Source: an uncultured Clostridia bacterium (lineage in GTDB: Bacteria; Bacillota; Clostridia; Lachnospirales; CAG-274). Taken from it: a stretch of 21,392 bases of DNA. Shown piece by piece: positions 14,182 through 21,392 of the stretch (position 1 is its first letter; the number at the start of each line of letters is the position of its first letter). The notes beneath the pieces are model-generated. The model was not told the DNA's origin. It ran no database searches and saw nothing but the letters and a program-made list of their open reading frames with translations. The stretch lies in NCBI GenBank assembly GCA_947589405.1, contig CANQBT010000025.1:1-21392 (forward strand). The letters run 5' to 3'. Both the position numbers and the translations under genes were made by a program.

Positions 14182-14978
14182 TTATTTCCCACAAAAAGAG
14201 TGCCTATCCTGTTTCCTTCCAGTATATCGTGTATTACGTCGGGGCTTTCTCCCGAAGCAATTACCATGTCTATACCTCTTTTGCCAAGAAAATCTGCTGC
14301 CTGCACCTTTGTTATCATACCGCCTGTGCCGAATATGGAAGCGGAGCCTCCTGCAATAGAGTATATTTCATCTGTTATTTCGGGGACCACATCTATTATC
14401 TCGGCGCTTTCGTCCTTATTGGGGTCTGCCGTATACATACCGTCTATATCGGAAAGTATTATAAGAAGATCTCCCTTTACAATAGCCGCAACATAGGCTG
14501 AAAGCGTGTCGTTGTCAGAAAATTCGTTAAACTCGTCTGTAGCTACGGTATCGTTTTCATTAACTATAGGTATTACGTTAAGCTCAAAGAGCTTATTGAA
14601 TGTATTGCTGGCATTTCTCTTCTTGTGCTCTGCGTCAAATACAGGCTTTGTAAGAAGTATCTGCGCTATTTTCTGATTGTATTCTCCGAAAAATCTCTCA
14701 TACATCTGCATAAGTATTGCCTGACCTACAGCTGAGGACGCCTGCTTGCCTATTACATCTCTGGGTCTTTCATCAAGCCCAAGCTTTTCGGCGCCTACCG
14801 CTATTGCTCCAGAGGATACAAGCACTATGTCTATACCTCTGTTTCTCAGGTCTGTGAGCACTCTTGCAAAGCGCTCCATTTTTTTAAGGTTGAAGCGGCC
14901 GTTTTCATAGGTAAGAGAGGTAGTGCCTACCTTTACTATTATTCTTTTATAATCACGTATTCTCTCTCTGTAATTCAT
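14178..14978 (-). CDS. proB: Glutamate 5-kinase, short form without PUA domain
   Basis: ProB phosphorylates glutamate, the first and usually feedback-inhibited step of proline synthesis. The amino acid kinase fold is complete in 266 residues: IIVKVGTTSLT (13-23), LVSSGAIAVGAEKLG (53-67), NENDTVATDEF (about 136-146), SDIDGMYTADPNKD and GTGGMITKVQAADF. The C-terminal PUA domain of the 367-residue E. coli enzyme is absent, as in many Firmicutes. GGGAG lies 10 bases before the ATG, within the end of the EamA gene, whose last 26 bases overlap this one. The proline genes are split by the cyclo-ligase gene. Confidence 0.95.
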   Translation of the reverse strand: MNYRERIRDYKRIIVKVGTTSLTYENGRFNLKKMERFARVLTDLRNRGIDIVLVSSGAIAVGAEKLGLDERPRDVIGKQASSAVGQAILMQMYERFFGEYNQKIAQILLTKPVFDAEHKKRNASNTFNKLFELNVIPIVNENDTVATDEFNEFSDNDTLSAYVAAIVKGDLLIILSDIDGMYTADPNKDESAEIIDVVPEITDEIYSIAGGSASIFGTGGMITKVQAADFLGKRGIDMVIASGESPDVIHDILEGNRIGTLFVGNK

Positions 14979-15846
14979 TTTTTACACTCCCGATATTAAT
15001 GTTGAGCAATATGACTGCCGAAAATATAAGTATTATACCTATAAGGCTCATAAGGGTAAGGCGCTGATGAAGTATAAACACGCTTACAAGCACGCCTACC
15101 GCAGGCTCTATGGTGGCAAGTATAGATGCGGTACCCGATTCTACTCTTGACAATCCCTTTGTATACAACAGAAAGGGCGTTACCGTAGACAAAAGTACTA
15201 TAAGTGCTGCCGATATAAGACCTGTCGGCTGTGAAAGCCCTGCCGCCAGTTCTGCGGGACGGCACAGGGGTATAGAGCCTACAGCTGCAAATATAAACGT
15301 ATATACGGTAACGGTCACATCGTTGTATTTGTTAAGGGCAAAGCGTCCGAATATGCTGTAAAGACCGTAAAAAAGCCCTGAGCCTATGCCGCACACTATG
15401 CCGAAAAGAGTGCCGTTGAGCCTTCCGCCTGCAATACCTGTTACAAGGGCGCAGCCTGTAAGAGTCATTACAAGGGCAATGAGCTTAGGCGCCGTTATCC
15501 TTTCATTGAAAAATAATGCTGACAAAAACACTACAAAAATCGGAGCCGTATACAAAAGCACTACCGCTATGGCAGTCGTACACTCGTTCATAGATGTGAA
15601 AAGGCACCAGTTGAACCAAACGAAGCTTATTATGCCTGTTCCTATAAAGTATTTTATATCCTTAAGCTCTATTCTGAATACGCTTTTGTCCTTTATAAAA
15701 AATAAGGCTGAAAGCACCGCTGCCGCTCCAAAGCTTCTGAGAGCAACTATATTTCCGGGATCCAGTCCGCAGGCCTTAAGCTCTGTTGAAAACAGACTTA
15801 TTATGCCCCAGAATACAGCCGCTGCTCCTATGTATATCTTGTACAT
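14953..15846 (-). CDS. EamA-family transporter at the head of the proline operon
   Basis: This 297-residue protein has about ten membrane segments in two EamA halves, starting with AAVFWGIISLFSTELKACGLDP and repeating near GIGSGLFYGLYSIFGRFALNKYND. The ALRSFGAAAV and ASILATIEPAVGVLVSVFILHQRLT segments are typical of the family. The substrate is unknown; position ahead of proB might suggest an amino acid or related compound, but this is only context. GGTGG lies 7 bases before ATG. A TTGAAA-17-TATATT promoter (15903-15875) starts transcription about 22 bases before the ATG, too short for a riboswitch or T-box leader. Confidence 0.87.
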   Translation of the reverse strand: MYKIYIGAAAVFWGIISLFSTELKACGLDPGNIVALRSFGAAAVLSALFFIKDKSVFRIELKDIKYFIGTGIISFVWFNWCLFTSMNECTTAIAVVLLYTAPIFVVFLSALFFNERITAPKLIALVMTLTGCALVTGIAGGRLNGTLFGIVCGIGSGLFYGLYSIFGRFALNKYNDVTVTVYTFIFAAVGSIPLCRPAELAAGLSQPTGLISAALIVLLSTVTPFLLYTKGLSRVESGTASILATIEPAVGVLVSVFILHQRLTLMSLIGIILIFSAVILLNINIGSVKNELQRENT

Positions 15847-15874
15847 TTTTATACCACCTTTTTTGCTTCATATC

Positions 15875-15903
15875 AATATACCATATTTCACAATGCATTT
15901 CAA
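15875..15903 (-). promoter_or_regulatory. Sigma-A promoter of the EamA-proB-cyclo-ligase-proA-sfsA operon
   Basis: On the minus strand TTGAAA (15903-15898), 17 bases, then TATATT (15880-15875) preceded by TGG, an extended -10. Start near 15868. Confidence 0.7.
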
Positions 15904-15996
15904 CAGAATAAATTTTAAATTTTTTTTAATGGGACCTGCAATATTTCCGTATAACCGCATAGAATTGAAATGTATTAGAAATTGGAGGTAACTTAT

Positions 15997-16188
15997 ATGG
16001 GTTGCGGTAACAACAATACTTTATGGATCATCATTATTCTTCTTTTCTGCTGCGGCAACAACAATGGAGTAGGCAATCTCTTCGGCGGCTGCGGAAATAA
16101 TGACTGTTCATGGATCATTATTCTGATCCTCCTTTTCTGCTGCTGCGGAAATAACGGTATAGGAAGCATATGTGACAATAAGTGCTGA
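15997..16188 (+). CDS. Cysteine- and asparagine-rich small hydrophobic protein with two tandem repeats
   Basis: The TTG at 15982 cannot be the start because GGAGGT (15984-15989) lies inside that extension; ATG 15997, 7 bases after it, gives 63 residues. The product is two copies of one unit: CGNNNTLWIIIILLFCCGNN (3-22) and CGNNDCSWIIILILLFCCCGNN (32-53), each followed by a glycine-rich stretch (GVGNLFGG, GIGSICDN). There are ten cysteines. Each hydrophobic core of eight or nine residues is short for a membrane helix. Similar short Clostridia proteins are often labelled high-cysteine or YjcZ-like and some are spore-associated; I recall no proven function. CATAGAAT at 15958-15965 resembles the spoIVA -10 box, but the -35 spacing is poor. 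Confidence 0.75.
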   Translation: MGCGNNNTLWIIIILLFCCGNNNGVGNLFGGCGNNDCSWIIILILLFCCCGNNGIGSICDNKC

Positions 16189-16209
16189 TGTATTGCAAGG
16201 GTCAGGCTT

Positions 16210-16242
16210 TTCAGGCGTGTCGATATTATCGGCACGCTTGAA
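16210..16242 (+). other. Stem-loop in the 3' region of the cysteine-rich small gene
   Basis: A 15-position stem (16210-16224 with 16228-16242) around GGCGTGTCGAT/ATCGGCACGC, loop ATT. Two G.U pairs would be A-C mismatches on the other strand, so it is a plus-strand RNA structure. No T run follows, so it may protect the 3' end rather than terminate. Confidence 0.5.
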
Positions 16243-16244
16243 AT

Positions 16245-16272
16245 AAATGCCGTATACAGGGCGGTATTTTTT
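16245..16272 (+). terminator. Terminator after the cysteine-rich small gene
   Basis: AAATGCCG (16245-16252) pairs with CGGTATTT (16262-16269), including one G.U, and a six-T run (16267-16272) overlaps the stem end. Confidence 0.65.
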
Positions 16273-16299
16273 GGTGGGATATTGAATTTTTTACAGTAT

Positions 16300-16325
16300 A
16301 AAAGAGCCGTTTGAGGGCTTTTTTT
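16300..16325 (+). terminator. Second plus-strand terminator before the fumarase promoter
   Basis: AAAAGAGCC (16300-16308) pairs with GGCTTTTTT (16316-16324), loop of seven bases, in a seven-T run. It is the third hairpin in 116 bases and insulates the fumarase operon. Confidence 0.7.
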
Positions 16326-16341
16326 ATTGGGAAAATTTGCG

Positions 16342-16370
16342 TTGCAATAGTTATGCCTGTGTGATATAAT
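16342..16370 (+). promoter_or_regulatory. Sigma-A promoter with extended -10, for the fumarase/glycan operon
   Basis: TTGCAA (16342-16347), 17 bases, then TGATATAAT with TATAAT at 16365-16370. Start near 16377 rules out the upstream TTG codon at 16375 as a start. The same TTGCAA plus extended -10 layout drives the SLH gene. Confidence 0.75.
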
Positions 16371-16404
16371 TATTTTGGATTATTATGCAGAAGAGGAAAC
16401 GAAA

Positions 16405-17247
16405 ATGAGAGAAATAAGCACGTCAATAATAACAGAAAAAATAAAGGAGCTTTGCATAGAAGCCAACTGCCGACTTAACGAAGATGTATATAATGCCATT
16501 GAGAAGGCACGAGAGAGCGAAAGCTCTCCCATAGGCAGGAATATCCTTTCTCAGCTTATTGAGAATGCAGACCTTGCCTGTAGTAAATGTAAGCCCATAT
16601 GTCAGGACACAGGCATGGCGGTTGTGTTTATGGAAATAGGTCAGGATGTACACATTGTAGGAGGCAGTATCAGGGATGCCGTAAATGAAGGGGTACGTCA
16701 GGGCTATACAGAGGGCTATTTGAGAAAGTCTGTTGTAGCAGACCCTCTTATAAGAGTAAACACAGGGGATAATACTCCTGCGGTAATACACTATGACATA
16801 GTTGAAGGAGATAAGATACACATAGAGGTAGCGCCTAAGGGCTTCGGCAGCGAAAACATGAGCAGGATATATATGCTAAAGCCCTCCGACGGTATAGAAG
16901 GCGTTAAAAACGCTGTGCTGGACTGTATAGAAAAGGCAGGCCCCAATCCCTGCCCCCCTATGGTAATAGGAGTAGGCATAGGCGGTAATTTTGAGCTGTG
17001 CGCCAAGCTCGCCAAGAAAGCCCTTCTTCGTCCCATAGGCTCCCATTCGGACAAGGAGCATATAAGAGAAATGGAAATTGAGCTTCTTGAAAGAGCCAAT
17101 AAGCTGGGTATAGGTCCTCAGGGCTTAGGCGGAAATACTACCGTACTTGGGCTTAATATAGAAACCTATGCCACACATATTGCAGGACTTCCCCTTGCAG
17201 TCAATGTAAGCTGTCATGTTACAAGACATGGGGAATGTACCATATAG
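16405..17247 (+). CDS. Class I fumarate hydratase (or L-tartrate dehydratase-type), alpha subunit
   Basis: Two-subunit iron-sulfur hydro-lyases of this class convert fumarate and malate, or dehydrate tartrate. The alpha subunit carries the [4Fe-4S] cluster, whose three cysteine motifs are intact: CQDTG (Cys66), GGNFELCAKLAKKALLRPIG (Cys199) and NVSCHVTRHGE (Cys270). ATG 16405 follows GAGGA by 7 bases and gives 280 residues, the normal length. The beta subunit, which supplies catalytic residues, is not encoded next to it nor anywhere in this window, although the two genes are usually side by side. The next gene, a GtrA homologue, starts 10 bases after the stop. Fumarase is preferred over tartrate dehydratase on grounds of frequency, not on a decisive residue. 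Confidence 0.9.
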   Translation: MREISTSIITEKIKELCIEANCRLNEDVYNAIEKARESESSPIGRNILSQLIENADLACSKCKPICQDTGMAVVFMEIGQDVHIVGGSIRDAVNEGVRQGYTEGYLRKSVVADPLIRVNTGDNTPAVIHYDIVEGDKIHIEVAPKGFGSENMSRIYMLKPSDGIEGVKNAVLDCIEKAGPNPCPPMVIGVGIGGNFELCAKLAKKALLRPIGSHSDKEHIREMEIELLERANKLGIGPQGLGGNTTVLGLNIETYATHIAGLPLAVNVSCHVTRHGECTI

Positions 17248-17257
17248 GAGATAAAAT

Positions 17258-17719
17258 ATGAAGGAATTGCTGACTTTATTTTTTACATTGCGGTGGAAGG
17301 AGCTTTTTTTTACGCCGACAAGCAACGGACTTATTAAGTTCTTCAGATATGCCTTTGTAGGCGGTATAGCCTTTGTTGTGGATTACTGCGGTTTTGCTCT
17401 TGTGTCAATGGCGCTTGGCGATGGTACATTCAGCGTTGTTGCCGCTACTACTACAGGCTTTATAGTTGGACTTATAACCAATTTTATTCTTTCTAAAAAA
17501 TTTGTGTTTACCGAAAATGCCAATGTAGGCTCAGCAGGAGAATTTATGGTATATACCGTCATAGGTATAGGAGGATATATACTCAATATATTGCTTATGC
17601 TTCTGTTTGTTAAATTTATAAATAAATATATAGCCAAAATAGTTGTGGCATTGATAGTGCTTGTGTATAACTATTTTGCAAGAAAAATAATATTGTATTC
17701 AGGAGAGGATAACAAATGA
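17258..17719 (+). CDS. GtrA-family membrane protein
   Basis: GtrA proteins are small four-helix membrane proteins thought to move undecaprenyl-phosphate-linked sugars across the membrane during surface glycan modification. This 153-residue protein has four hydrophobic segments: about 32-52 (FVGGIAFVVDYCGFALVSMA), 57-75, 93-115 and 122-140, with the family motif TNFILSKKFVF between the second and third and NYFARKIILY at the end. GGAG precedes the ATG by 8 bases. Its stop overlaps the start of the FAD oxidoreductase gene by four bases, which ties the two together functionally, a pairing I associate with glycan clusters. Confidence 0.88.
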   Translation: MKELLTLFFTLRWKELFFTPTSNGLIKFFRYAFVGGIAFVVDYCGFALVSMALGDGTFSVVAATTTGFIVGLITNFILSKKFVFTENANVGSAGEFMVYTVIGIGGYILNILLMLLFVKFINKYIAKIVVALIVLVYNYFARKIILYSGEDNK

Positions 17720-19254
17720 AAAAGGTCGTTATAATAGGCGCAGGTCCTGCAGGTCTTACGGCAGGCTATGAATTATTGAAGCGTTCAAAGGATCATGAAG
17801 TGATCATACTGGAGGAGAGCAGCGCAATAGGCGGTATCTCTCAAACAGTTAAGTACAACGGCAACAGAATGGATATAGGCGGCCACAGATTTTTCTCAAA
17901 GGACGATAGGGTAATGGAATGGTGGAACAATATTATGCCGTTGCAGGGAAGCCCCTCCTTTGACGATAAGAAGCTGGGCAGAGTGAAAAAGCTTGCGCCA
18001 AACGGTCCCGATCCCGAAAAGGAGGACAAGGTAATGCTTGTGCGAAACAGGGTATCCAGAATTTACTATCTCAAGAAGTTCTTTGATTATCCTGTAAGCA
18101 TGAAGCTACAGACCTTTAAAAACATGGGTCTTGCAAGGACTGTAAAGGCAGGCTTCAGCTATATCGGCTCTACAATACACAAGCTGCCTGAGACCTCTCT
18201 TGAAAATTTCTATATCAACCGCTTCGGACGTGTGCTTTATTCAATGTTTTTTGAAGGCTATACGGAAAAGCTATGGGGCAGGCACCCAAGAGAAATATCT
18301 GCGGACTGGGGTTCCCAGAGGGTAAAGGGCCTTTCTGTAATGGCGGTTATAAAGGATATGTTCGGCAAGCTCATACCCTCAAAGAATAAGAAGGTGGAAA
18401 CCTCTCTTATTGAGGAATATATCTATCCTAAGTACGGTCCCGGTCAGCTCTGGGAAACTGTCGCCGAAGAAATAAAGGCAATGGGCGGTACAATTATTAT
18501 GAACTGCGGTGTAAATAAGATAAACAACACAGATAATAAGGTAGTATCCGTAGGCTGTACGAACGGCGATACGATAGAGGGAGATATATTCATTTCCTCC
18601 ATGCCTGTGAAGGATCTTGTGGCGGATATGGACAATGTGCCTTCAAAGGAAGCCTCTATTGCGGCAGGTCTGCCCTACAGGGATTTTGTTACGGTCGGTC
18701 TGCTTGTAAATAAGCTTAATCTTAAAAATGAAACAAATATTAAAACTCTCGGAAATATAGTTCCCGACTGTTGGATATATGTTCAGGACACAGGCGTAAA
18801 GCTTGGCAGGATACAGATATTCAACAACTGGTCTCCCTATATGGTAAAGGACGCTGAAAATACCGTATGGATAGGTCTTGAATATTTCTGCGATGAGGGT
18901 GACGACTTCTGGAACCTCAGCGATGAAAGGTGTATAGCCCAAGCTATAAGCGAGCTTGTAAAAATGGGTATAATCAATTCAAAGGAAGATGTGCTGGATT
19001 CCCACAGAGAAAGGGTAAAGAAGGCTTATCCCGCTTATTTCGATACCTATCTGGAAATAGATACGCTTATCGATTGGCTCAATAAATTTGACAATCTATA
19101 CTGTGTAGGACGTAACGGTCAGCACAGATACAACAATATGGATCACTCTATGGTCACTTCATTTGAAACCGTAAACAATATTTTAAACGGAAAAAAGACT
19201 AAAGAAAATATATGGAATGTAAATACTGAAAAGGAATATCACGAAAAGAAATAA
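17716..19254 (+). CDS. FAD-dependent oxidoreductase of the UDP-galactopyranose mutase / amine oxidase type
   Basis: Residues 4-34 form a Rossmann FAD site (VVIIGAGPAGLTAGYELL, then an acidic strand end EVIILEES), followed by the second flavin contact GGISQTV and MDIGGHRFFSKDD (52-64). A later stretch with FYINRFGRVLYSMFFEGYTEKLWGRHPREISADW and the C-terminal VGRNGQHRYNNMDHSM is typical of the 'NAD(P)/FAD-dependent oxidoreductase' group related to UDP-galactopyranose mutase and protoporphyrinogen oxidase-like enzymes. At 512 residues it is longer than true UDP-galactopyranose mutase (about 370-390), so the substrate may be a different, perhaps lipid-linked, sugar. GtrA upstream and two GT-C enzymes downstream support a role in surface glycan synthesis. 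The reaction is not determined. Confidence 0.85.
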   Translation: MKKVVIIGAGPAGLTAGYELLKRSKDHEVIILEESSAIGGISQTVKYNGNRMDIGGHRFFSKDDRVMEWWNNIMPLQGSPSFDDKKLGRVKKLAPNGPDPEKEDKVMLVRNRVSRIYYLKKFFDYPVSMKLQTFKNMGLARTVKAGFSYIGSTIHKLPETSLENFYINRFGRVLYSMFFEGYTEKLWGRHPREISADWGSQRVKGLSVMAVIKDMFGKLIPSKNKKVETSLIEEYIYPKYGPGQLWETVAEEIKAMGGTIIMNCGVNKINNTDNKVVSVGCTNGDTIEGDIFISSMPVKDLVADMDNVPSKEASIAAGLPYRDFVTVGLLVNKLNLKNETNIKTLGNIVPDCWIYVQDTGVKLGRIQIFNNWSPYMVKDAENTVWIGLEYFCDEGDDFWNLSDERCIAQAISELVKMGIINSKEDVLDSHRERVKKAYPAYFDTYLEIDTLIDWLNKFDNLYCVGRNGQHRYNNMDHSMVTSFETVNNILNGKKTKENIWNVNTEKEYHEKK

Positions 19255-19287
19255 CGAACATTATTCAGATCGTAAAGGAAGAATACA

Positions 19288-20733
19288 ATGAAGGATAAAA
19301 TTCTCAGTATCAAAGCTATCGAATATATTATTCTTGCTTTGTCAATAACTTTGCTTTTTATCATATTGAATAAAACCGATGTCAAAATTGTGGAAAATAT
19401 AATGCAGGTAAGTATATTTGCTGTTTTTTTGTGGTTTATATATCATAAGAAAACAAGGTGTGAGGATATTATCAGCCTTATAATAATGATAGGGATCATT
19501 ATGAGAATAGGCTATATGCTGTATACGGCTGTAGGCATACGTACTCATGATATAGACGGACATATAGCATATATGAATTTCTTGTATAATGGCTCATTGC
19601 CGGACAGCAATAATTTTATATTCTATCATCCTCCGTTTTTTCACTTTTTGGGCGCTCTTTTTGGGAGAACGATAGGCAGTCTTAAATATAGCGGCAATGA
19701 TATATATGAGGCAGCCAAAATAATTTCCTGCTTTTCTTCATGCGCCATACTTCTTATTACAAGGAGTATTGCCAAAGAACTTGAGCTTGGCAAAAAGGCT
19801 GTATTGACTGCGGTCCTTATTACGGCGGTATTGCCTAATTTCTTCCTGCTGGCGTCACGTGCAAACAACGATGCCCTTTCTATATTGTTTATGTATATTA
19901 CGCTTTTGTATACTGTAAGGTGGTACAAAAAGCCTTGTTATAAATACGTTATCATACTTGCATTGTCTATAGGCTTTGGCATGATGACCAAAATATCTGT
20001 GGGAACTCTTGCATTTTTCACAGGTCCTGTAATGCTCTATGTGCTTATACAAAATTTCAGAAGAGATAAGAAGGATATGAGCATACTTTATCAGCTCATA
20101 GTATTTGCTCTTATATGCTTCCCTTTGGGATTATGGTATCCTATAAGAAATCTTATACTTTTCGACCAGCCTTTTAACTATGTATATAAGATACCTGTTA
20201 CCGAGCCTATTTACTGTGGTGACAGAGGATATGGAGATAGATTTTTCTCATTTCCGTTTATCGAGGGTGTAAAAAGCGTATATTCTCACCCCAATGACGA
20301 TTACAATGTGTGGATATATCTTATCAAGGGCGCTGTTTTCGGCGAGTTCAGCTTTGACATAAACGACCTTGTGCCAAGAGTACTTTTTATTTTAAATATC
20401 ATCGTTTCGCTTATTTCGGTCGTCGGTCTTGTTTTTACTGTTTTTTCACGCAGAGTAAAGGCTGAGCAAAAATATTTTATAGCGGTACTGTGGCTTATTG
20501 TAATGGCATCGTATATTTCATTTAATATTTCGCTTCCCTTTGGCTGTACAATGGATTTCAGATATGTAGTTCCAATCAGCCTGGTTTCGGGACTGTCCTG
20601 CGGCATTATGTATCAATGGCTTTGGGATGAAGCCCCGAAGGGCATATACAGTCGCATAGCCCGTATATTTTTTGAAATAACATTTGTATTGTTTGCTTTT
20701 TACTCAGTCATTATGTTTACCACTATAAACTAA
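19288..20733 (+). CDS. GT-C membrane glycosyltransferase (PMT/ArnT-like)
   Basis: The 481-residue protein has about eleven to twelve hydrophobic segments. Between the early helices is the acidic loop motif THDIDGHIAYMNFL (about 91-104) and YHPPFFHFLGALFGR, the first extracytoplasmic loop of GT-C enzymes of the GT39/GT83 type, in which an Asp is catalytic. A large extracytoplasmic part near 285-325 (FDQPFNYVYKIPVTEPIYCGDRGYGDRFF) follows. Such enzymes use polyprenyl-phosphate sugars outside the membrane and transfer them to wall polymers, lipids or proteins; the acceptor here is unknown. AAGGAAG lies about 6 bases before the ATG. It is in the same operon as the FAD oxidoreductase and the next gene. 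Confidence 0.82.
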   Translation: MKDKILSIKAIEYIILALSITLLFIILNKTDVKIVENIMQVSIFAVFLWFIYHKKTRCEDIISLIIMIGIIMRIGYMLYTAVGIRTHDIDGHIAYMNFLYNGSLPDSNNFIFYHPPFFHFLGALFGRTIGSLKYSGNDIYEAAKIISCFSSCAILLITRSIAKELELGKKAVLTAVLITAVLPNFFLLASRANNDALSILFMYITLLYTVRWYKKPCYKYVIILALSIGFGMMTKISVGTLAFFTGPVMLYVLIQNFRRDKKDMSILYQLIVFALICFPLGLWYPIRNLILFDQPFNYVYKIPVTEPIYCGDRGYGDRFFSFPFIEGVKSVYSHPNDDYNVWIYLIKGAVFGEFSFDINDLVPRVLFILNIIVSLISVVGLVFTVFSRRVKAEQKYFIAVLWLIVMASYISFNISLPFGCTMDFRYVVPISLVSGLSCGIMYQWLWDEAPKGIYSRIARIFFEITFVLFAFYSVIMFTTIN

Positions 20734-20747
20734 AGGAGGGATCCCAA

Positions 20748-21392
20748 ATGCGATATTTACAGAATAACAAAAACGATAAAATACGGCTTTACACACTTAT
20801 ATTTTTGGTATTGATAAGCATAGCCGCAGTTATTGCCAGAATAAAGCTTTTTCCCTTTTTAAGCAAGGATATGGGGAACTTTCTGTTGCCTTGGTTCAAT
20901 AAAATGAAGGATAACGGAGGCTTTTTTGCTCTATCTGAGCCTATAGGAGATTATATGCCGCCTTATTATTATTTCATGGCTTTTCTCACCTATTTGCCCT
21001 TTGATCCCAACAAGAGCATAAAGTTTATATCCTGTATATTTGATTTTATTACGGCTGTATACTGCGGAAAGATAATATTATATACCACAAAGGATATTAA
21101 AAAGTCTGCCGTTGTATATGCTATGGCATTATTCCTTCCCACAGTAATAATAAACAGCGGCGTGTGGGGACAATGCGACGGTATTTACACATCTTTTGTG
21201 GTAATGAGCGTGTATTATATGATCACTAAAAAAGAAACGGCTGCTTATATATTATACGGCGTAGCGCTTTCATTTAAGCTTCAGGCAATATTTGCGCTGC
21301 CCTTCTTTATAATTATGCTTTTAAAGGGCTTTATTTCATACAAAAAGCTGTGGCTGATACCTGTGGCGTTTTTTGTTATGATGATACCTGCC
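20748..21392 (+). CDS. Second GT-C membrane glycosyltransferase (Gpi18/DUF2029-like), cut by the window edge
   Basis: Translation from the ATG at 20748, after a perfect AAGGAGG, gives 215 open codons to the right edge. The N-terminal helix (about 14-32) is followed by SKDMGNFLLPWFNKMKDNGGFFALSEPIGDYMPPYYYFM, the first loop typical of GT-C enzymes with an acidic residue ahead of a WxNxM region. Later VWGQCDGIYTSFVVMSVYY matches the WGQxD motif of Gpi18-like and DUF2029 mannosyltransferases. Five to six membrane segments are visible. With the preceding GT-C, it suggests at least two sugar transfers on the outer face of the membrane. The gap to the previous stop is 14 bases. The C-terminus is not seen, so length and domain content are open. 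Confidence 0.8.
   Translation, partial: MRYLQNNKNDKIRLYTLIFLVLISIAAVIARIKLFPFLSKDMGNFLLPWFNKMKDNGGFFALSEPIGDYMPPYYYFMAFLTYLPFDPNKSIKFISCIFDFITAVYCGKIILYTTKDIKKSAVVYAMALFLPTVIINSGVWGQCDGIYTSFVVMSVYYMITKKETAAYILYGVALSFKLQAIFALPFFIIMLLKGFISYKKLWLIPVAFFVMMIPA

Noticed and set aside
15847..15874. Riboswitch or T-box leader for the proline operon
   Set aside because: The predicted leader is about 22 bases, too short for any such element.
15386..15991. Long plus-strand frame (201 codons) opposite the EamA gene
   Set aside because: It mirrors a clear membrane protein gene, has no ribosome site, and its sequence has no domain pattern.
16375..16404. TTG start giving the fumarase ten extra residues
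   Set aside because: The predicted transcription start (about 16377) is after this codon, and a good ribosome site precedes ATG 16405.

Overview
The window looks like the chromosome of an anaerobic, endospore-forming Clostridia bacterium, probably a Lachnospiraceae relative. Supporting signs are strong AGGAGG-type ribosome binding sites, heavy AUA and AGA/AGG codon use, spoIVA, a SPOCS/DUF3794 protein, cysteine-rich small proteins, a two-subunit-type class I (iron-sulfur) fumarase alpha subunit and the pyrK-pyrD form of dihydroorotate dehydrogenase. I see no phage, insertion sequence, CRISPR array, tRNA or rRNA.

Layout. 1-914 (minus): the N-terminal part of a SPOCS (DUF3794) protein and a small helical protein of unknown role. 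1138-2169 (plus): a substrate-binding-like lipoprotein with a good sigma-A promoter and a palindrome in its leader. 2297-4720 (plus): pyrK, pyrD and a lipoprotein in one operon. 4789-6723 (plus): a secreted protein with four Ig-like repeats and three S-layer homology motifs, under a strong promoter. 6788-8319 (minus): a lipoprotein and an EamA transporter, overlapping by 4 bases. 8450-9307 (plus): a cysteine-rich protein that may belong to the spore surface. 9312-9443 (minus): a strong candidate small RNA that is not protein coding. 9619-11097 (minus): spoIVA with a sigma-E-like promoter. 11435-11665 (plus): an HPr-like protein without the catalytic histidine. 11724-15846 (minus): EamA transporter, proB, 5-formyltetrahydrofolate cyclo-ligase, proA and sfsA, every junction overlapping. 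15997-16188 (plus): a 63-residue protein made of two Cys/Asn/hydrophobic repeats. 16405-21392 (plus): fumarase alpha subunit, GtrA-like flippase, FAD oxidoreductase of the UDP-galactopyranose mutase type and two GT-C glycosyltransferases, the last cut by the window edge.

How the parts relate. Three themes recur: the spore envelope (SPOCS protein, SpoIVA and perhaps the two cysteine-rich proteins), the cell surface (SLH protein, lipoproteins, polyprenyl-linked glycan genes) and basic metabolism (pyrimidine, proline, folate, fumarate). The most unusual item is the 9312-9443 RNA. A TTTACA-17-TATAAT promoter, three consecutive hairpins (the middle one exposing a 17-base pyrimidine loop rich in C) and a terminator with a seven-T run lie in exact register, between the 3' ends of spoIVA and the cysteine-rich gene.
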